Assembly (NCBI GenBank): GCA_964035015.1
Contig: OZ035997.1
Coordinates: 88,261,465-88,325,464, forward strand
DNA from: Corallium rubrum
Lineage: Eukaryota > Cnidaria > Anthozoa > Scleralcyonacea > Coralliidae
DNA: 64,000 nt
Reading direction: 5' to 3'
Shown here: positions 53,301-62,499 of the stretch, in pieces
Layout of the letters: every line of letters starts with the position of its first letter
Position numbering within the stretch: position 1 is the first letter of the stretch
Notes under the pieces: model-generated
What the model saw: only the letters and a program-made list of their open reading frames with translations
Database searches by the model: none
Told to the model about the DNA's origin: nothing
Made by a program: the position numbers and the translations under genes

Positions 53301-55665
53301 ACTATTATGTAGGATTAACATGAAGTACCAACAATTATGACATCATATACAGATGACGTCATATACCGATGACATCATCATTTTGTTGGCGACTGATAGA
53401 GTTCTCATTAAATCAATATCTCATCATTTCCCAGAAATATTCAGGTTTTTGTAACATGCAAATGAGATGCCTTATGATGTCATCTACTCCGTACATATCA
53501 AACAAACTTTTTTAAATGAAGAATATATCAAGCAATAACTGTGTACATTGCAATGTACCATTCGTATTAGAACAGCCTCAACGTTTCAGCATAATCTACT
53601 TATTATTTTCGGAGATATTCCGATTACGGAATTAGTGAAGTAGCTGACGTCATAAGGTATCTTATTTGCATTTTTTAAAACCAAAGTATCTTTGTGGAAC
53701 AAGATGAGAAGTTAAACAAGCGAAGAGGCCATAAGGGTATTTTTGTTTATTTTATAAACACTTCTAATTAAATAAAATCAAATTTGGGATAGACAATTTT
53801 AGTGTCTGAATGCCCCTTTAACAGAGAAAATTGAAGATGTGTAGAATGTGATTAGGTCTTCTCAGTTTTTATTGGTTTATTGGTTTAAAAAATTTCAGCT
53901 GTATTTCTTTCTTTTACCTTTTTGCACTGTTTTTCCCTAAAACTGCACGGCTCTTAGGCAATCGAGAGATTTTTTCACGTAATCCCGGTGAGGGTGCTAA
54001 TCTCGACACGCGTGGAGCCATTTTACACGCGTGGACAAACGTGATATGCGAACGAATTTCTGTGATCTGAATATTTATTTATTTGTATATATGTGTGGAC
54101 GGACCATGCGCGGTTAAGATTGTGGGGCACTGGGGACAATATAGTTCTTGACAAAAAGATTTGAACTAACAACATAATTTATTCTTGACAAAAAGACTTG
54201 AGAAAGGAGTTTTTGGGAAACGTATATCACTTTTGAAAGAACAGAAACAAATCAACGTCTACGTATAAAGCAAAACAACGTCTTGAGTAGAAGGACACCC
54301 GTCAAAATGAAACTCAAAAGGAGGAGAAAGCAAGAGTGAAACTTGAAAACCGACGAAGAAATAAAGGCCGGCGAAACGGTTTAAGTTTACGGTAAAAATA
54401 TAGAGCAGCCGCTGTCAGTAATCACGAACATTTAGTAGCAAAACTGTTCGAGTTTCCCACTTTCCTTACGTATATCCTATCACTGTTAATTTTGTTTTCT
54501 CTTTTGTGTGTCCTTAAAATTTTATCTGTGACTGCCGTCTTAATATCTTTTTTCAAATAGTTTTCTTATTGTCAAAACCACTTGTGACTAACGTAGCTTG
54601 TCCATAATTTGGCATAAAAATCGGAAAAGGAGCATTTTTTCTTCTGTAAAACGTACAAATGCTGTTGAAATATTTATTAACATGTAGGTGAAAACAATTT
54701 CAGCATTTTGAAATGTCATAAAAGAATATTGCCGTGGCAGGCTGCCAGGTTTGAAAAACTTTTTCAGATGCTGTAGGGATGTTTTTTGTAAACATGGAAA
54801 GAAAGAAGTGTACAATATAACCCTAATATTTTAACAAAATTTTCCCGCCTGCCTCGGTAGTCTGGTGGTTAACATAGTCGACTTGCACGGTAATATGGTC
54901 GAGTTCAAACCCTGGAAGCGACGTGCAATTTCCTTTATCTCAATATTTTTCACGAAATATCATCCTTAAATTTTTCTTTGTTCCTCGTTACCTTTTCCTT
55001 TAAAAAATAGATTTATTAAAACTGCAGGGTTTTTTATTTCAAATATTCTACTAGAAATAAAACTATATTTTAATCAACAGGAGTGGCTATTTCCAGTCCC
55101 CCAATAAAAAAGAGCGCAAGGGGGGATATCAGGAGGTATTTACAAAAATTCATGCAAAAGCGGGCGAGGGGTTATTGCGTTCATGTATTTCTAGTTTTAT
55201 GTAAATTATTAATTTTATTCGGGCTACCTGTGGTAGGCGTACTGCAGCAACTATGGTAACTTTGCATGGTTGGTTGGTTGTTGGGTCACGCGAATCAGTA
55301 TATGGTTCAGTTGAATGCAGATGCGCGTGCTCGTAAGGAAGTATTTCTAAACCTTAGTTTCAAGATGCTCGCGTAGAAGCTATCCCACTTTGCTTTACGT
55401 TGGGTTAATATTTTACTTGACAATATTTAGTTTCTCATGGAAATAGCAAGACAGAAGAACAGCACACCGTTGCCTCTTATTCAACCACGAAGCGGCCTCA
55501 GGTTGCCTCCCGATCGCTACTGCCTGCTGTCTAACAACTACCGCGTGAAACAACAGCAAAAGAAGGTAAGGATAATTAAAATCCTTTGATTTCTAAGTAT
55601 TAGAATCTGTTGTCAGGCAACAATTCTACGAATAAACGTGTGTTGAAATTAAAATGTGAGTGCTC

Positions 55666-55755
<90 letters not shown>

Positions 55756-56496
55756 TGTTACTCCGAGTGACGAAACATACCGGACTGATTAAAATAAGCA
55801 CACCTGATATACAGCCAATCTAAAAAAAAAAAGAAATGATAATCCTCAAGATAATTCTATAATTTATGTATAAGATGACTAAACTGATTTAACATATCAA
55901 AGCAAAACTTAGATTTCATTATTAAATTCTAGTTGTACAAAATATGTTTTTAGGAGGTTTCAAAAGGGATTATTTTTAACAAGCTTTAAATGACTTCCCT
56001 ATGCATACATGTTTTGCAAAGGCAGAATTAAAAGTCAACAGCTCAAAAATTACATTTATAATAGAGTCCGAGATAAAAACAATTCGGTAGAATCGGATTT
56101 TAGAAAGAAGTATTAAACAGACAACGTTTCAGTCGAAAATTTGGAAATACAGCCAAAAAATCGCCATGAGTATTTAATGATGAAAGGTGCATGCAATGCC
56201 AATGAAAAAATCACGTCCGCATAAAGTCTAAGGTAGTGTTTTAAGTTAGCTTTAGTTAAGGTGATTTATGCCTTGGACGAGCAAAGGGAAAGCACGAAAA
56301 CGTGAAGCTGTATATTGTTTACGTTAAGGGAAAACTTGAAAACAACAAGAATCCTACCGTTAACTTAAAAATGATTTGACCACGGACTCACGGAGTGACC
56401 ACAAATGCTGCAATTCAGATCGAGTTTTTGTTTACCATACGGCATTTGGTTTCTTCAAGTTCTCCGGTTTCTCTTCAAGATATCTTAAACGGGTTG

Positions 56497-56529
<33 letters not shown>

Positions 56530-58871
56530 TTCAAATAAACGACAAAATTTTTAATGGTATACATGTTTCGGCAAAGCTTATGCCATCTTCAGTACGAGTG
56601 ATTATAGAATATTTACAAGTGATATTTATATGTTAACTAAGGCTAATTAAAAATACAGAGGTATGACTCATCTAATGGATTTGCTTGGTGTTACGCCAGG
56701 TATAGAGATGCTAATTACAGAGTTGATAAATCCAGACAATATTCACAAACAAGGTATATAGAGATGCTAATTACAGTGTGACAAATAATCTTACAAATGA
56801 AAAAAAAAAAAAAAAAAAAAAGCGAAAAGATAATAGACTGCGAATTATAAACTAAAAATCGTGTTCAAATGATGGACTTGAATATTAAGTTCAGGTTTGA
56901 GTTTCTTAATGTGTAGAGCTTCTTTAAGTTTAAGAGATATAATAGAGTTAGCAGAGTCTAAGATTTTAAAGCAAGAGGAGTTATACTGATTTTTGCAAGA
57001 AGATGATTGTTCGAGATGTTTAAAGATGTGTGAATTTTTGTCGGTATGAGTGTGTTCCTTCATCCTAGTGGTAAGGTGGCGAGTGGTTTCGCCAATATAA
57101 CGGGAATTACATCCCGCGCAAGTGAATTGATACACCACAGAGGATTTAAGTTCACTGGGAATTGGGTCTTTGAAACTAAAGAGGTTCTTAATTTTATACG
57201 AGGAAAAAACAAGTTTGATATCTAAGTCAGTGCATAACCGTTGAATAAGGGATCTCAGTTTGCGTTGTGTAATTTTGGACTGAAAGCCAATGTATGGAAG
57301 TTTGAAATAGCGTGGTTTTTGTTTTTCATCGGCTGTCACGGTATTGGTTTTGTTGGAAACGTTGTTCTCATTGAATTTTCGAATGACATGGTCAATTACA
57401 TGAAAAGGAAATAAGTTACGTTTGAGCGTAAAAATGAGTTGTTTGAGATCTTGTTTGAAACCATTTTCTGTGTTATTTATTTTCCGTATCCTATCAAGTA
57501 ATGTGTTGATTAGACCAGTTTTATAATTTAACGGAGTAAAACTTAAAAAATTCATGAGGAGCCCTGTGTATGTTTTTTTATGAAAGATAGATGTAGTACA
57601 AGCAGGATTCGATGATTTAGTCACCAACACATCTAGAAAGGGAAGTTTGTCATTTTTTTCTTTTTCAAATGTAAATTTGATATCATCATGTTGACGGTTT
57701 AAATACTCAAAAAATAGCATGGCATCATTCTCGTTGTTAAATACACAGAAAGTGTCGTCAACATACCTACGATAAAACAAAACACTGGGGCCATCGTAAT
57801 TGTTTAACCAAATTCGTTCATAATAACCCATGAAGAGATTGGCGTTAAATTATAAAACTGGCCTAATCAACACATTACTTGATAGGATACGGAAAATAAA
57901 TAACACAGAAAATGGTTTCAAACAAGATCTCAAACAACTCATTTTTACGCTCAAACGTAACTTATTTCCTTTTCATGTAATTGACCATGTCATTCGAAAA
58001 TTCAATGAGAACAACGTTTCCAACAAAACCAATACCGTGACAGCCGATGAAAAACAAAAACCACGCTATTTCAAACTTCCATACATTGGCTTTCAGTCCA
58101 AAATTACACAACGCAAACTGAGATCCCTTATTCAACGGTTATGCACTGACTTAGATATCAAACTTGTTTTTTCCTCGTATAAAATTAAGAACCTCTTTAG
58201 TTTCAAAGACCCAATTCCCAGTGAACTTAAATCCTCTGTGGTGTATCAATTCACTTGCGCGGGATGTAATTCCCGTTATATTGGCGAAACCACTCGCCAC
58301 CTTACCACTAGGATGAAGGAACACACTCATACCGACAAAAATTCACACATCTTTAAACATCTCGAACAATCATCTTCTTGCAAAAATCAGTATAACTCCT
58401 CTTGCTTTAAAATCTTAGACTCTGCTAACTCTATTATATCTCTTAAACTTAAAGAAGCTCTACACATTAAGAAACTCAAACCTGAACTTAATATTCAAGT
58501 CCATCATTTGAACACGATTTTTAGTTTATAATTCACAGTCTATTATCTTTTCGCTTTTTTTTTTTTTTTTTTTTCATTTGTAAGATTATTTGTCACACTG
58601 TAATTAGCATCTCTATATACCTTGTTTGTGAATATTGTCTGGATTTATCAACTCTGTAATTAGCATCTCTATACCTGGCGTAACACCAAGCAAATCCATT
58701 AGATGAGTCATACCTCTGTATTTTTAATTAGCCTTAGTTAACATATAAATATCACTTGTAAATATTCTATAATCACTCGTACTGAAGATGGCATAAGCTT
58801 TGCCGAAACATGTATACCATTCAAAATTTTGTCGTTTATTTGAAGTTTATTTTAACATTAGTGCTTATACG

Positions 58872-58959
<88 letters not shown>

Positions 58960-61900
58960 AATAAACTATTTCCCAGATTTCGTCTCCCTCGCTTTTTCTA
59001 CACGCGTGTAAAGTGGACTACACGCATGTCGAGATTAGCACCCTCACCGGGCTCCGGGCCTTCGGCCCTACGCCCGGGCTCGGGGATTATCCGAAATCTT
59101 CATGTATGAAGGCTATTGTCTATAGATATTGAAGAAACTAGTCTGTTTCGTAATATCAAATAGCCTAAGTACCATCATTTGACCATCATGCAGCTGCCCC
59201 CAGACAAGCCTAAACTCGCCAACTAACTAGTTGCACAGTTGCCGAGAATTACCCTCTCCTACAAGAACTACTGTCACACATAAAGTGGAAAAGTAACTTA
59301 ACACCGTGGAGGGCCAACCCTCAAACTAACATACCGACCTGGGGCCACGCCACTCGCGGGAGAAGGAGTAACGAAAAGCAGGTGGACGACCGCGGGCCAA
59401 CGCAGCTATCCGACGACCAACATCGGTGCAAGCGACCACGCGCGGAACAGAACCATGAGGATACCCTCGGAGGACAACAACTGCAATGATAAGGACAGCA
59501 AGGTGGTAGCCCATGCCAACGCAGGGCACCAGTACAAGCAAACACAAGCAACACCGACTAACCCAGCGATGCTGAGGAGCACAATTAACATGGACAGCAC
59601 CAGCCAGACGTGCTGGCGTACGAACACAACACATGACAGGAAGTAGACCTGGAGTAGCCAGGGGCGCACACACACCCTACGTACGTTGTCACCCGGGGTA
59701 GCCGGGGAACAGACCAGATGTGCTAACGCGAAACACACAAGCGAGCGGACGGGATGGTGGGAACCCGACACCCCCCCCCCCCCCCACTCGGTGGTGAGCC
59801 GCGTAATAGCGGACGACCGGTGGTAGATACGCTGCAAACAATCCCACCCAGCTGACAGGTCGGTAGCTGAAAGCACCCATACAGTCCCCAGCGACTGTCC
59901 GGCAGCGGCAAGTACAAAACCAGTCCTCCAACGACTGTACGGCAGCAGCAAGCACAAATACAGTCCCCCAACGACTGTACGGCAGCGGAAACCCAGAACT
60001 GGGCGACCCCCCACATGACTGTGCAACAGCAGGGAAGTACAAATACAGGCCCTAACGGCTGTACGATAAGCAATGTAGGGACCCGCAAAACCACTAGCGG
60101 CTAGCCAGCAGGCAACAGCGCACGGACCAGCAAGAACAACATGCACCTGCGGACCAGCGACAGAGTCACGCCAGGACGCACTGCAAGCCACGCCCACTGC
60201 CAGAACTCCGAGCAGCGAGGAAGCAGAGACAGGGAAAGGGTGGGAGGGAAGCGACATGTATGAAAGCTTGTACTCAACTAAACCCAAGGCCAAGTCAGAC
60301 AGGCCACAGGCTAAAGGTAACCGGAAATGCCAAATCCCCCCGGAAGTAAGGTACTGAAACCAACACAAACACACTTTGTCTGGTGTTAATTATTTTTATT
60401 ACATAAATCCCTTTAAAAGCATTTATATTTTCAATATTATTAAAATTAAAATTAAAACAATTGGTGATTAGAGCATGGTTGGTGCAAATTGCTAAATCAG
60501 AAGGTGTATGAAATTTAGTTAAGATCCAATAAATTATTGGATTACATTTATAATACCTTTGTCCCCGAGCCCGGGCGTAGGGCCGAAGGCCCAGAGCCCG
60601 GTGAGGGTGCTAATCTCGACACGCGTGGCGTCTTTTTACACGCGTGGACAAACGTGATATGCGAACGAATATCTGTGTTCTGAATATTTATTTGTATATG
60701 TGGACGGACCATACGCGGTTAAGATTGTGGGGCACTGGGGACATTATCGTACTTGACAAAAATATTTGAACTATAAACAACATAATTTATTCTTGACAAA
60801 AAGACTTGAGAAAGGAGTTTTTTGTATATAAGGAAACCCGTCAAACCGAAACTCTGAAGGAGGAAAAAGCAATAGTAAAACTTGAAAATCAACGAAGAAA
60901 TAAAGGCCGGCGAAGAGTTTAAGTTTACGGTAAAAATTATAGGGCAGCCGCTCTCAGTAATCACGAACATTTAGTAGCAAAACTGTCCGAATTTCCCAGT
61001 TTACATCCTATCACTGCTCATTTTGCTTTCTATTTTGTGTGCCCTTAAAGTATTTTAAACGTATCCATTGCATATCAGTTTGCTTGCCTGTTGTATATAT
61101 CTGTGGCTGCCGTTTTAATATATTGTTTTAAATGGTTTTCTTATTGTAAAACCACTTATGACTTAACGTAGCTTGTCCATAATTTGGCATAAAACTCGGA
61201 AAAGGAGCAATTTTTCTTCTGTAAAACGTACAAATGCTGTTGAAATATTTATTAATATGTATGTCAAAACAGTTTCAGCACTTCAGATTTCGAAATGAAA
61301 AATTGTAGCCAGGTAGTTGTTTGAGTAGTTTTCTATCAATTCAATGTTTTTGAAAAATGTTTTCAGATGCTGTAGCGATGTGTTTTTTTTTGTAAACATA
61401 GAATGAAAGAACTGTAAAACCTTAATATTTTGACAAAATGTCCAGGCCCCCAATAGAAGAGGGCAAGGGGGGGGGGGGGGGGGGGGGGGGTTGCGTAATA
61501 ATATTTTCTAATCAGGGGGTATTTACAAAAATCTATGTAAAAGCAGGCGAGGGGTTATTGCATTTATGTATTTCTAGTAAGTAATATATACAATATATAT
61601 GAGCGATCGAACTGTTTGGGCATTTACAACGCGACTTTAAGGCGAGTATACAATTTATCCAATTCGCACATGTAATTGTTCAGATTTATCAACTTTAAGA
61701 TATAAGCTATTTAATCTGAGAAAATCGATCGGAAAGTTTATGCAAATCCGGACGAATTTGTATCCGATTTGCAACACCTGGTTTAATAATATATGAATAA
61801 GTACTAATGTTATTGCTCACAAGACGCGGTGGCTCACAATATTCAATATTTCCCTTACAGCAACAACCACGAACAGCCCCAATTGTGCCAGCACGATCAC

Positions 61901-62124
61901 TTCCTCATTACCCATTGACATCGAGTGCTGGTCTCAAATTAAGCCAACCGTCGATTGCTGTCTCTTTAAAAACAATGCCTGCCACTGGACCTACCGCTGC
62001 CACCACCGTATCAAAGATTAAGCCCAACACCACAACCCCAAGCACGATTAGACCAGTTATCATCACTACACCATTGGTCAATAAACCTGCCGTACAATCC
62101 AGCATGGCAGTTACGAAAACTCAG
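47168..62124 (+). CDS. TAF9: TAF9, TFIID/SAGA histone-fold subunit (3' end not found)
   Basis: TAF9 pairs with TAF6 through histone folds in TFIID and SAGA and contacts activators during transcription initiation in the nucleus. Four exons join in perfect phase: 47168-47318, 52435-52571, 55431-55565 and 61861-62124, giving 229 residues. Residues of about 20-90 form the histone fold ([38 protein letters not shown]). Then come the TAF9 signature [28 protein letters not shown] and [14 protein letters not shown]. Exon 4 is a Pro/Thr/Ala/Ser-rich linker, as in human TAF9. Exon 4 ends at CTCAG|GTACTA, so at least one more exon, expected to encode the acidic end, lies downstream or beyond the window. 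Introns hold LINE, hAT, TTAA, Helitron-like and Penelope insertions. Confidence 0.96.
47588..48458. mobile_element. hAT non-autonomous element
   Basis: Element 47596-48450 has ends CAGTGGCGTAGCC and CAGTGGTGTAGC (inverted), with 8-bp flanks TTTTTGAC and TTCTTGAC (7 of 8 matching). CAGTGGCGTAGC ends are typical of hAT MITEs. Located in TAF9 intron 1. No transposase. Confidence 0.85.
48666..49250. mobile_element. hAT MITE with perfect 8-bp duplication
   Basis: Element 48674-49242 has ends TAGAGCTGCTTCCA / TAGGGCTGCTCCCA. AGAATTGT flanks both sides. Subterminal AATCGATTA motifs are abundant, comparable to the AATCGGC motifs of the hAT element at 28061-29166. Confidence 0.88.
49690..49845. mobile_element. 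Palindrome-rich MITE
   Basis: GTGTTACTGTACAGG at the left and CACAGTGTAACCCC at the right are imperfect inverted ends. The interior is full of TTGTGCAACTTG, TTGCGACAAGCG and ATTGCGGCAACGC palindromes, as at 44796-45065. Confidence 0.5.
49905..50985 (+). pseudogene. 5'-truncated CR1-like LINE (RT C-terminal half)
   Basis: An intact frame of 283 codons (49939-50790) starts at the RT catalytic motif ([10 protein letters not shown]) and continues through the thumb: [42 protein letters not shown], and the LINE C-terminal signature [13 protein letters not shown]. The upstream palm, endonuclease and ORF1 are missing. The 3' end terminates in short TTCAAA repeats at 50960-50982, a CR1-type tail. The open frame suggests recent insertion into TAF9 intron 1. 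Not active alone. Confidence 0.9.
50986..52434. other. TAF9 intron 1, no gene recognised
   Basis: Contains an AGCCTGCATAGCAGGC hairpin at about 51212 and a GAC-rich stretch at 51600-51650. Open frames are short and unconvincing. Confidence 0.4.
52435..52571 (+). CDS. TAF9: TAF9 exon 2
   Basis: Acceptor CAAATTTTCAG, donor AGAGAT|GTAGGT, phase 1 to 0. Completes the histone fold and encodes FTSPPPRD. Confidence 0.95.
52658..53821. mobile_element. TTAA-target element with AGGGGCA ends, carrying nested pieces
   Basis: Element 52662-53817 has ends AGGGGCA/TGCCCCT and TTAA on both sides (52658-52661, 53818-53821). It encloses hAT-type ends (CAGTGGCGTCGCTAGGG at 52745, CAGGGCCGTATCCAGCC at 52970) and several ATGACGTCAT-like palindromes near 53345-53370. 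No gene. Confidence 0.65.
53983..55194 (+). mobile_element. Helitron-like copy 5
   Basis: Starts TCCCGGTGAGGGTGCTAATC, lacking the first hairpin, and ends CGAGGGGTTATTGCG... TTTCTAG at 55194 followed by T. Belongs to the same subfamily as copies 1 and 7 (GTGATATGCGAACGAA, GGACGGACCATGCGCGG). It carries an inserted SINE and ends 236 bp before TAF9 exon 3. Confidence 0.8.
54839..55075 (+). mobile_element. tRNA-derived SINE inside Helitron-like copy 5
   Basis: Copy 7 reads straight through at this point, but copy 5 has about 240 extra bases. Their head is tRNA-like: TAGTCTGGTGGTTAAC as a D-arm/A-box and GGTCGAGTTCAAACCC as a T-arm/B-box. The acceptor stem does not pair, so this is a SINE and not a tRNA gene. 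Confidence 0.6.
55431..55565 (+). CDS. TAF9: TAF9 exon 3
   Basis: 45 codons, phase 0-0, acceptor TTGACAATATTTAG and donor AAGAAG|GTAAGG. Encodes the conserved [12 protein letters not shown] and [10 protein letters not shown] block. Confidence 0.95.
55667..55754. repeat. (AAT)n microsatellite
   Basis: About 29 uninterrupted AAT units in TAF9 intron 3, directly beside the truncated 3' end of Helitron-like copy 6. Confidence 0.95.
56561..56592 (-). ncRNA. Hammerhead-like motif, left arm
   Basis: Minus strand: CTGAAGA, a GGC/GCC stem with AT-rich loop, then GAAACATG. The mirror copy is at 58782-58812 on the plus strand. Core order fits hammerhead ribozymes of Penelope elements; stem I was not verified. 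Confidence 0.4.
56845..57831 (-). pseudogene. Penelope-like RT (C-terminal part) plus GIY-YIG endonuclease
   Basis: The intact 328-codon frame contains the RT catalytic motif YVDD (after VLFYRR), the following LPFLDVLVT block, a thumb-like region, a CAGC pair, the GIY-YIG core [18 protein letters not shown] and a final KKLKPELN. The N-terminal RT motifs are missing, so the copy is 5'-truncated. The lack of disabling changes over 328 codons suggests recent origin. Confidence 0.92.
57845..58531 (+). pseudogene. Penelope-like GIY-YIG fragment, right arm
   Basis: About 225 codons identical to the C-terminal part of the left-arm protein, beginning after the RT motif ([12 protein letters not shown]) and ending at the same stop. 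Because the arm starts downstream of the catalytic motif it encodes no RT activity. Confidence 0.9.
58782..58812 (+). ncRNA. Hammerhead-like motif, right arm
   Basis: CTGAAGATGGCATAAGCTTT, then GCCGAAACATG: core order CUGANGA, stem GGC/GCC, GAAAC. Mirror of 56561-56592. Confidence 0.4.
58875..58950. repeat. (TA)n microsatellite
   Basis: About 37 TA units between the Penelope palindrome and the 5' part of Helitron-like copy 6. Its partner tract on the other side of the palindrome is at 56500-56529. Confidence 0.95.
59320..60370. repeat. GC-rich block with 45-60-bp tandem units
   Basis: About 1 kb is clearly more GC-rich than its surroundings. At 59880-60065 four to five units share AATACAGTCCCC, AACGACTGTACGGCAGCGG and CAAGTACAAA. 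A 322-codon minus-strand frame (59406-60374) and two overlapping ones are probably low-complexity artefacts, because all frames are long here and the residues are dominated by Cys, Leu, Ser and Trp. Origin unknown. Confidence 0.6.
60562..61577 (+). mobile_element. Helitron-like copy 7
   Basis: Complete copy: TCCCCGAGCCCGGGCGTAGG at 60562, CTAG at 61574-61577 followed by T, with a poly-G tract near 61470. Same subfamily as copy 5 and colinear with it except for the SINE. Ends 284 bp before TAF9 exon 4. Confidence 0.85.
61861..62124 (+). CDS. TAF9: TAF9 exon 4
   Basis: 88 codons, phase 0-0, acceptor AATATTTCCCTTACAG and donor ACTCAG|GTACTA. Low-complexity Pro/Thr/Ser/Ala linker ([15 protein letters not shown]), like the C-terminal half of human TAF9. 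The stop is not reached. Confidence 0.85.
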
Positions 62125-62200
62125 GTACTAACAATGTTTAGTTCACGATCACCTCAAGTTATTTACCTCGGCCCTTCGAGATCCGGTAACTAACGTATAC

Positions 62201-62490
62201 GTATAGGTTATATACCGAGAACGCGGGATATAAGTCATATATATTGACCCTCGGGTCCTTCGGCCCCTCGGGTCAATATATGACTTATATCCCACGTTCT
62301 CGGTATATAACCTATACATATCACGATTGAGGAGGTTTTCGAACAAGGTTCCGTCGATTTCGAAGAGTTCCGATCAAGATTTTTCGAGTTTTGTCGACAA
62401 GTTTTATCCAATTATTTATGCACAGGATATAACCTGTATATACACCGCGGTACATCAAAGAAAACCGACTCAATCATGATATAATTCGTT
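62201..62490 (+). mobile_element. Element with a 50-bp-arm hairpin and TATAACCTATA end
   Basis: 62201-62316 folds into a long near-perfect hairpin (GTATAGGTTATATACCGAGA... complement) with a TCCTTCGGC loop. The following 170 bp match 31319-31530 in inverted orientation. Unclassified non-autonomous element. Confidence 0.65.
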
Positions 62491-62499
62491 ATATGTTGG

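Larger units (their letters stand above)
56530..58844. mobile_element. Penelope-like element palindrome with RT and GIY-YIG
   Basis: Arms 56530-57531 and 57845-58844 are near-identical inverted copies of about 1 kb around a 313-bp centre that belongs only to the left copy. TA repeats lie outside both arms. Each arm ends in a hammerhead-like CTGAAGA...GAAAC motif and a poly-A/poly-T run. Head-to-head partial copies are a known Penelope arrangement. Confidence 0.88.
55786..59086 (-). mobile_element. Helitron-like copy 6, split by a Penelope palindrome
   Basis: On the minus strand the element starts at 59086 (TCCCCGAGCCCGGGCGTAGG), runs to a (TA)n tract at 58875-58950, and resumes at about 56500 with sequence matching copy 4 (41060-41890), ending truncated at 55786. 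The 100-bp 3' terminus is missing. A Penelope palindrome occupies the TA tract (56530-58844). Confidence 0.75.

Noticed and set aside
54843-54920. A tRNA gene
   Set aside because: D-arm and T-arm-like sequences exist but the acceptor stem does not pair; the segment is part of a SINE insertion.
59326-60374. A 322-codon minus-strand ORF and overlapping ORFs
   Set aside because: All lie in a GC-rich tandem-repeat block where several frames are open; no motif or splice context supports coding.
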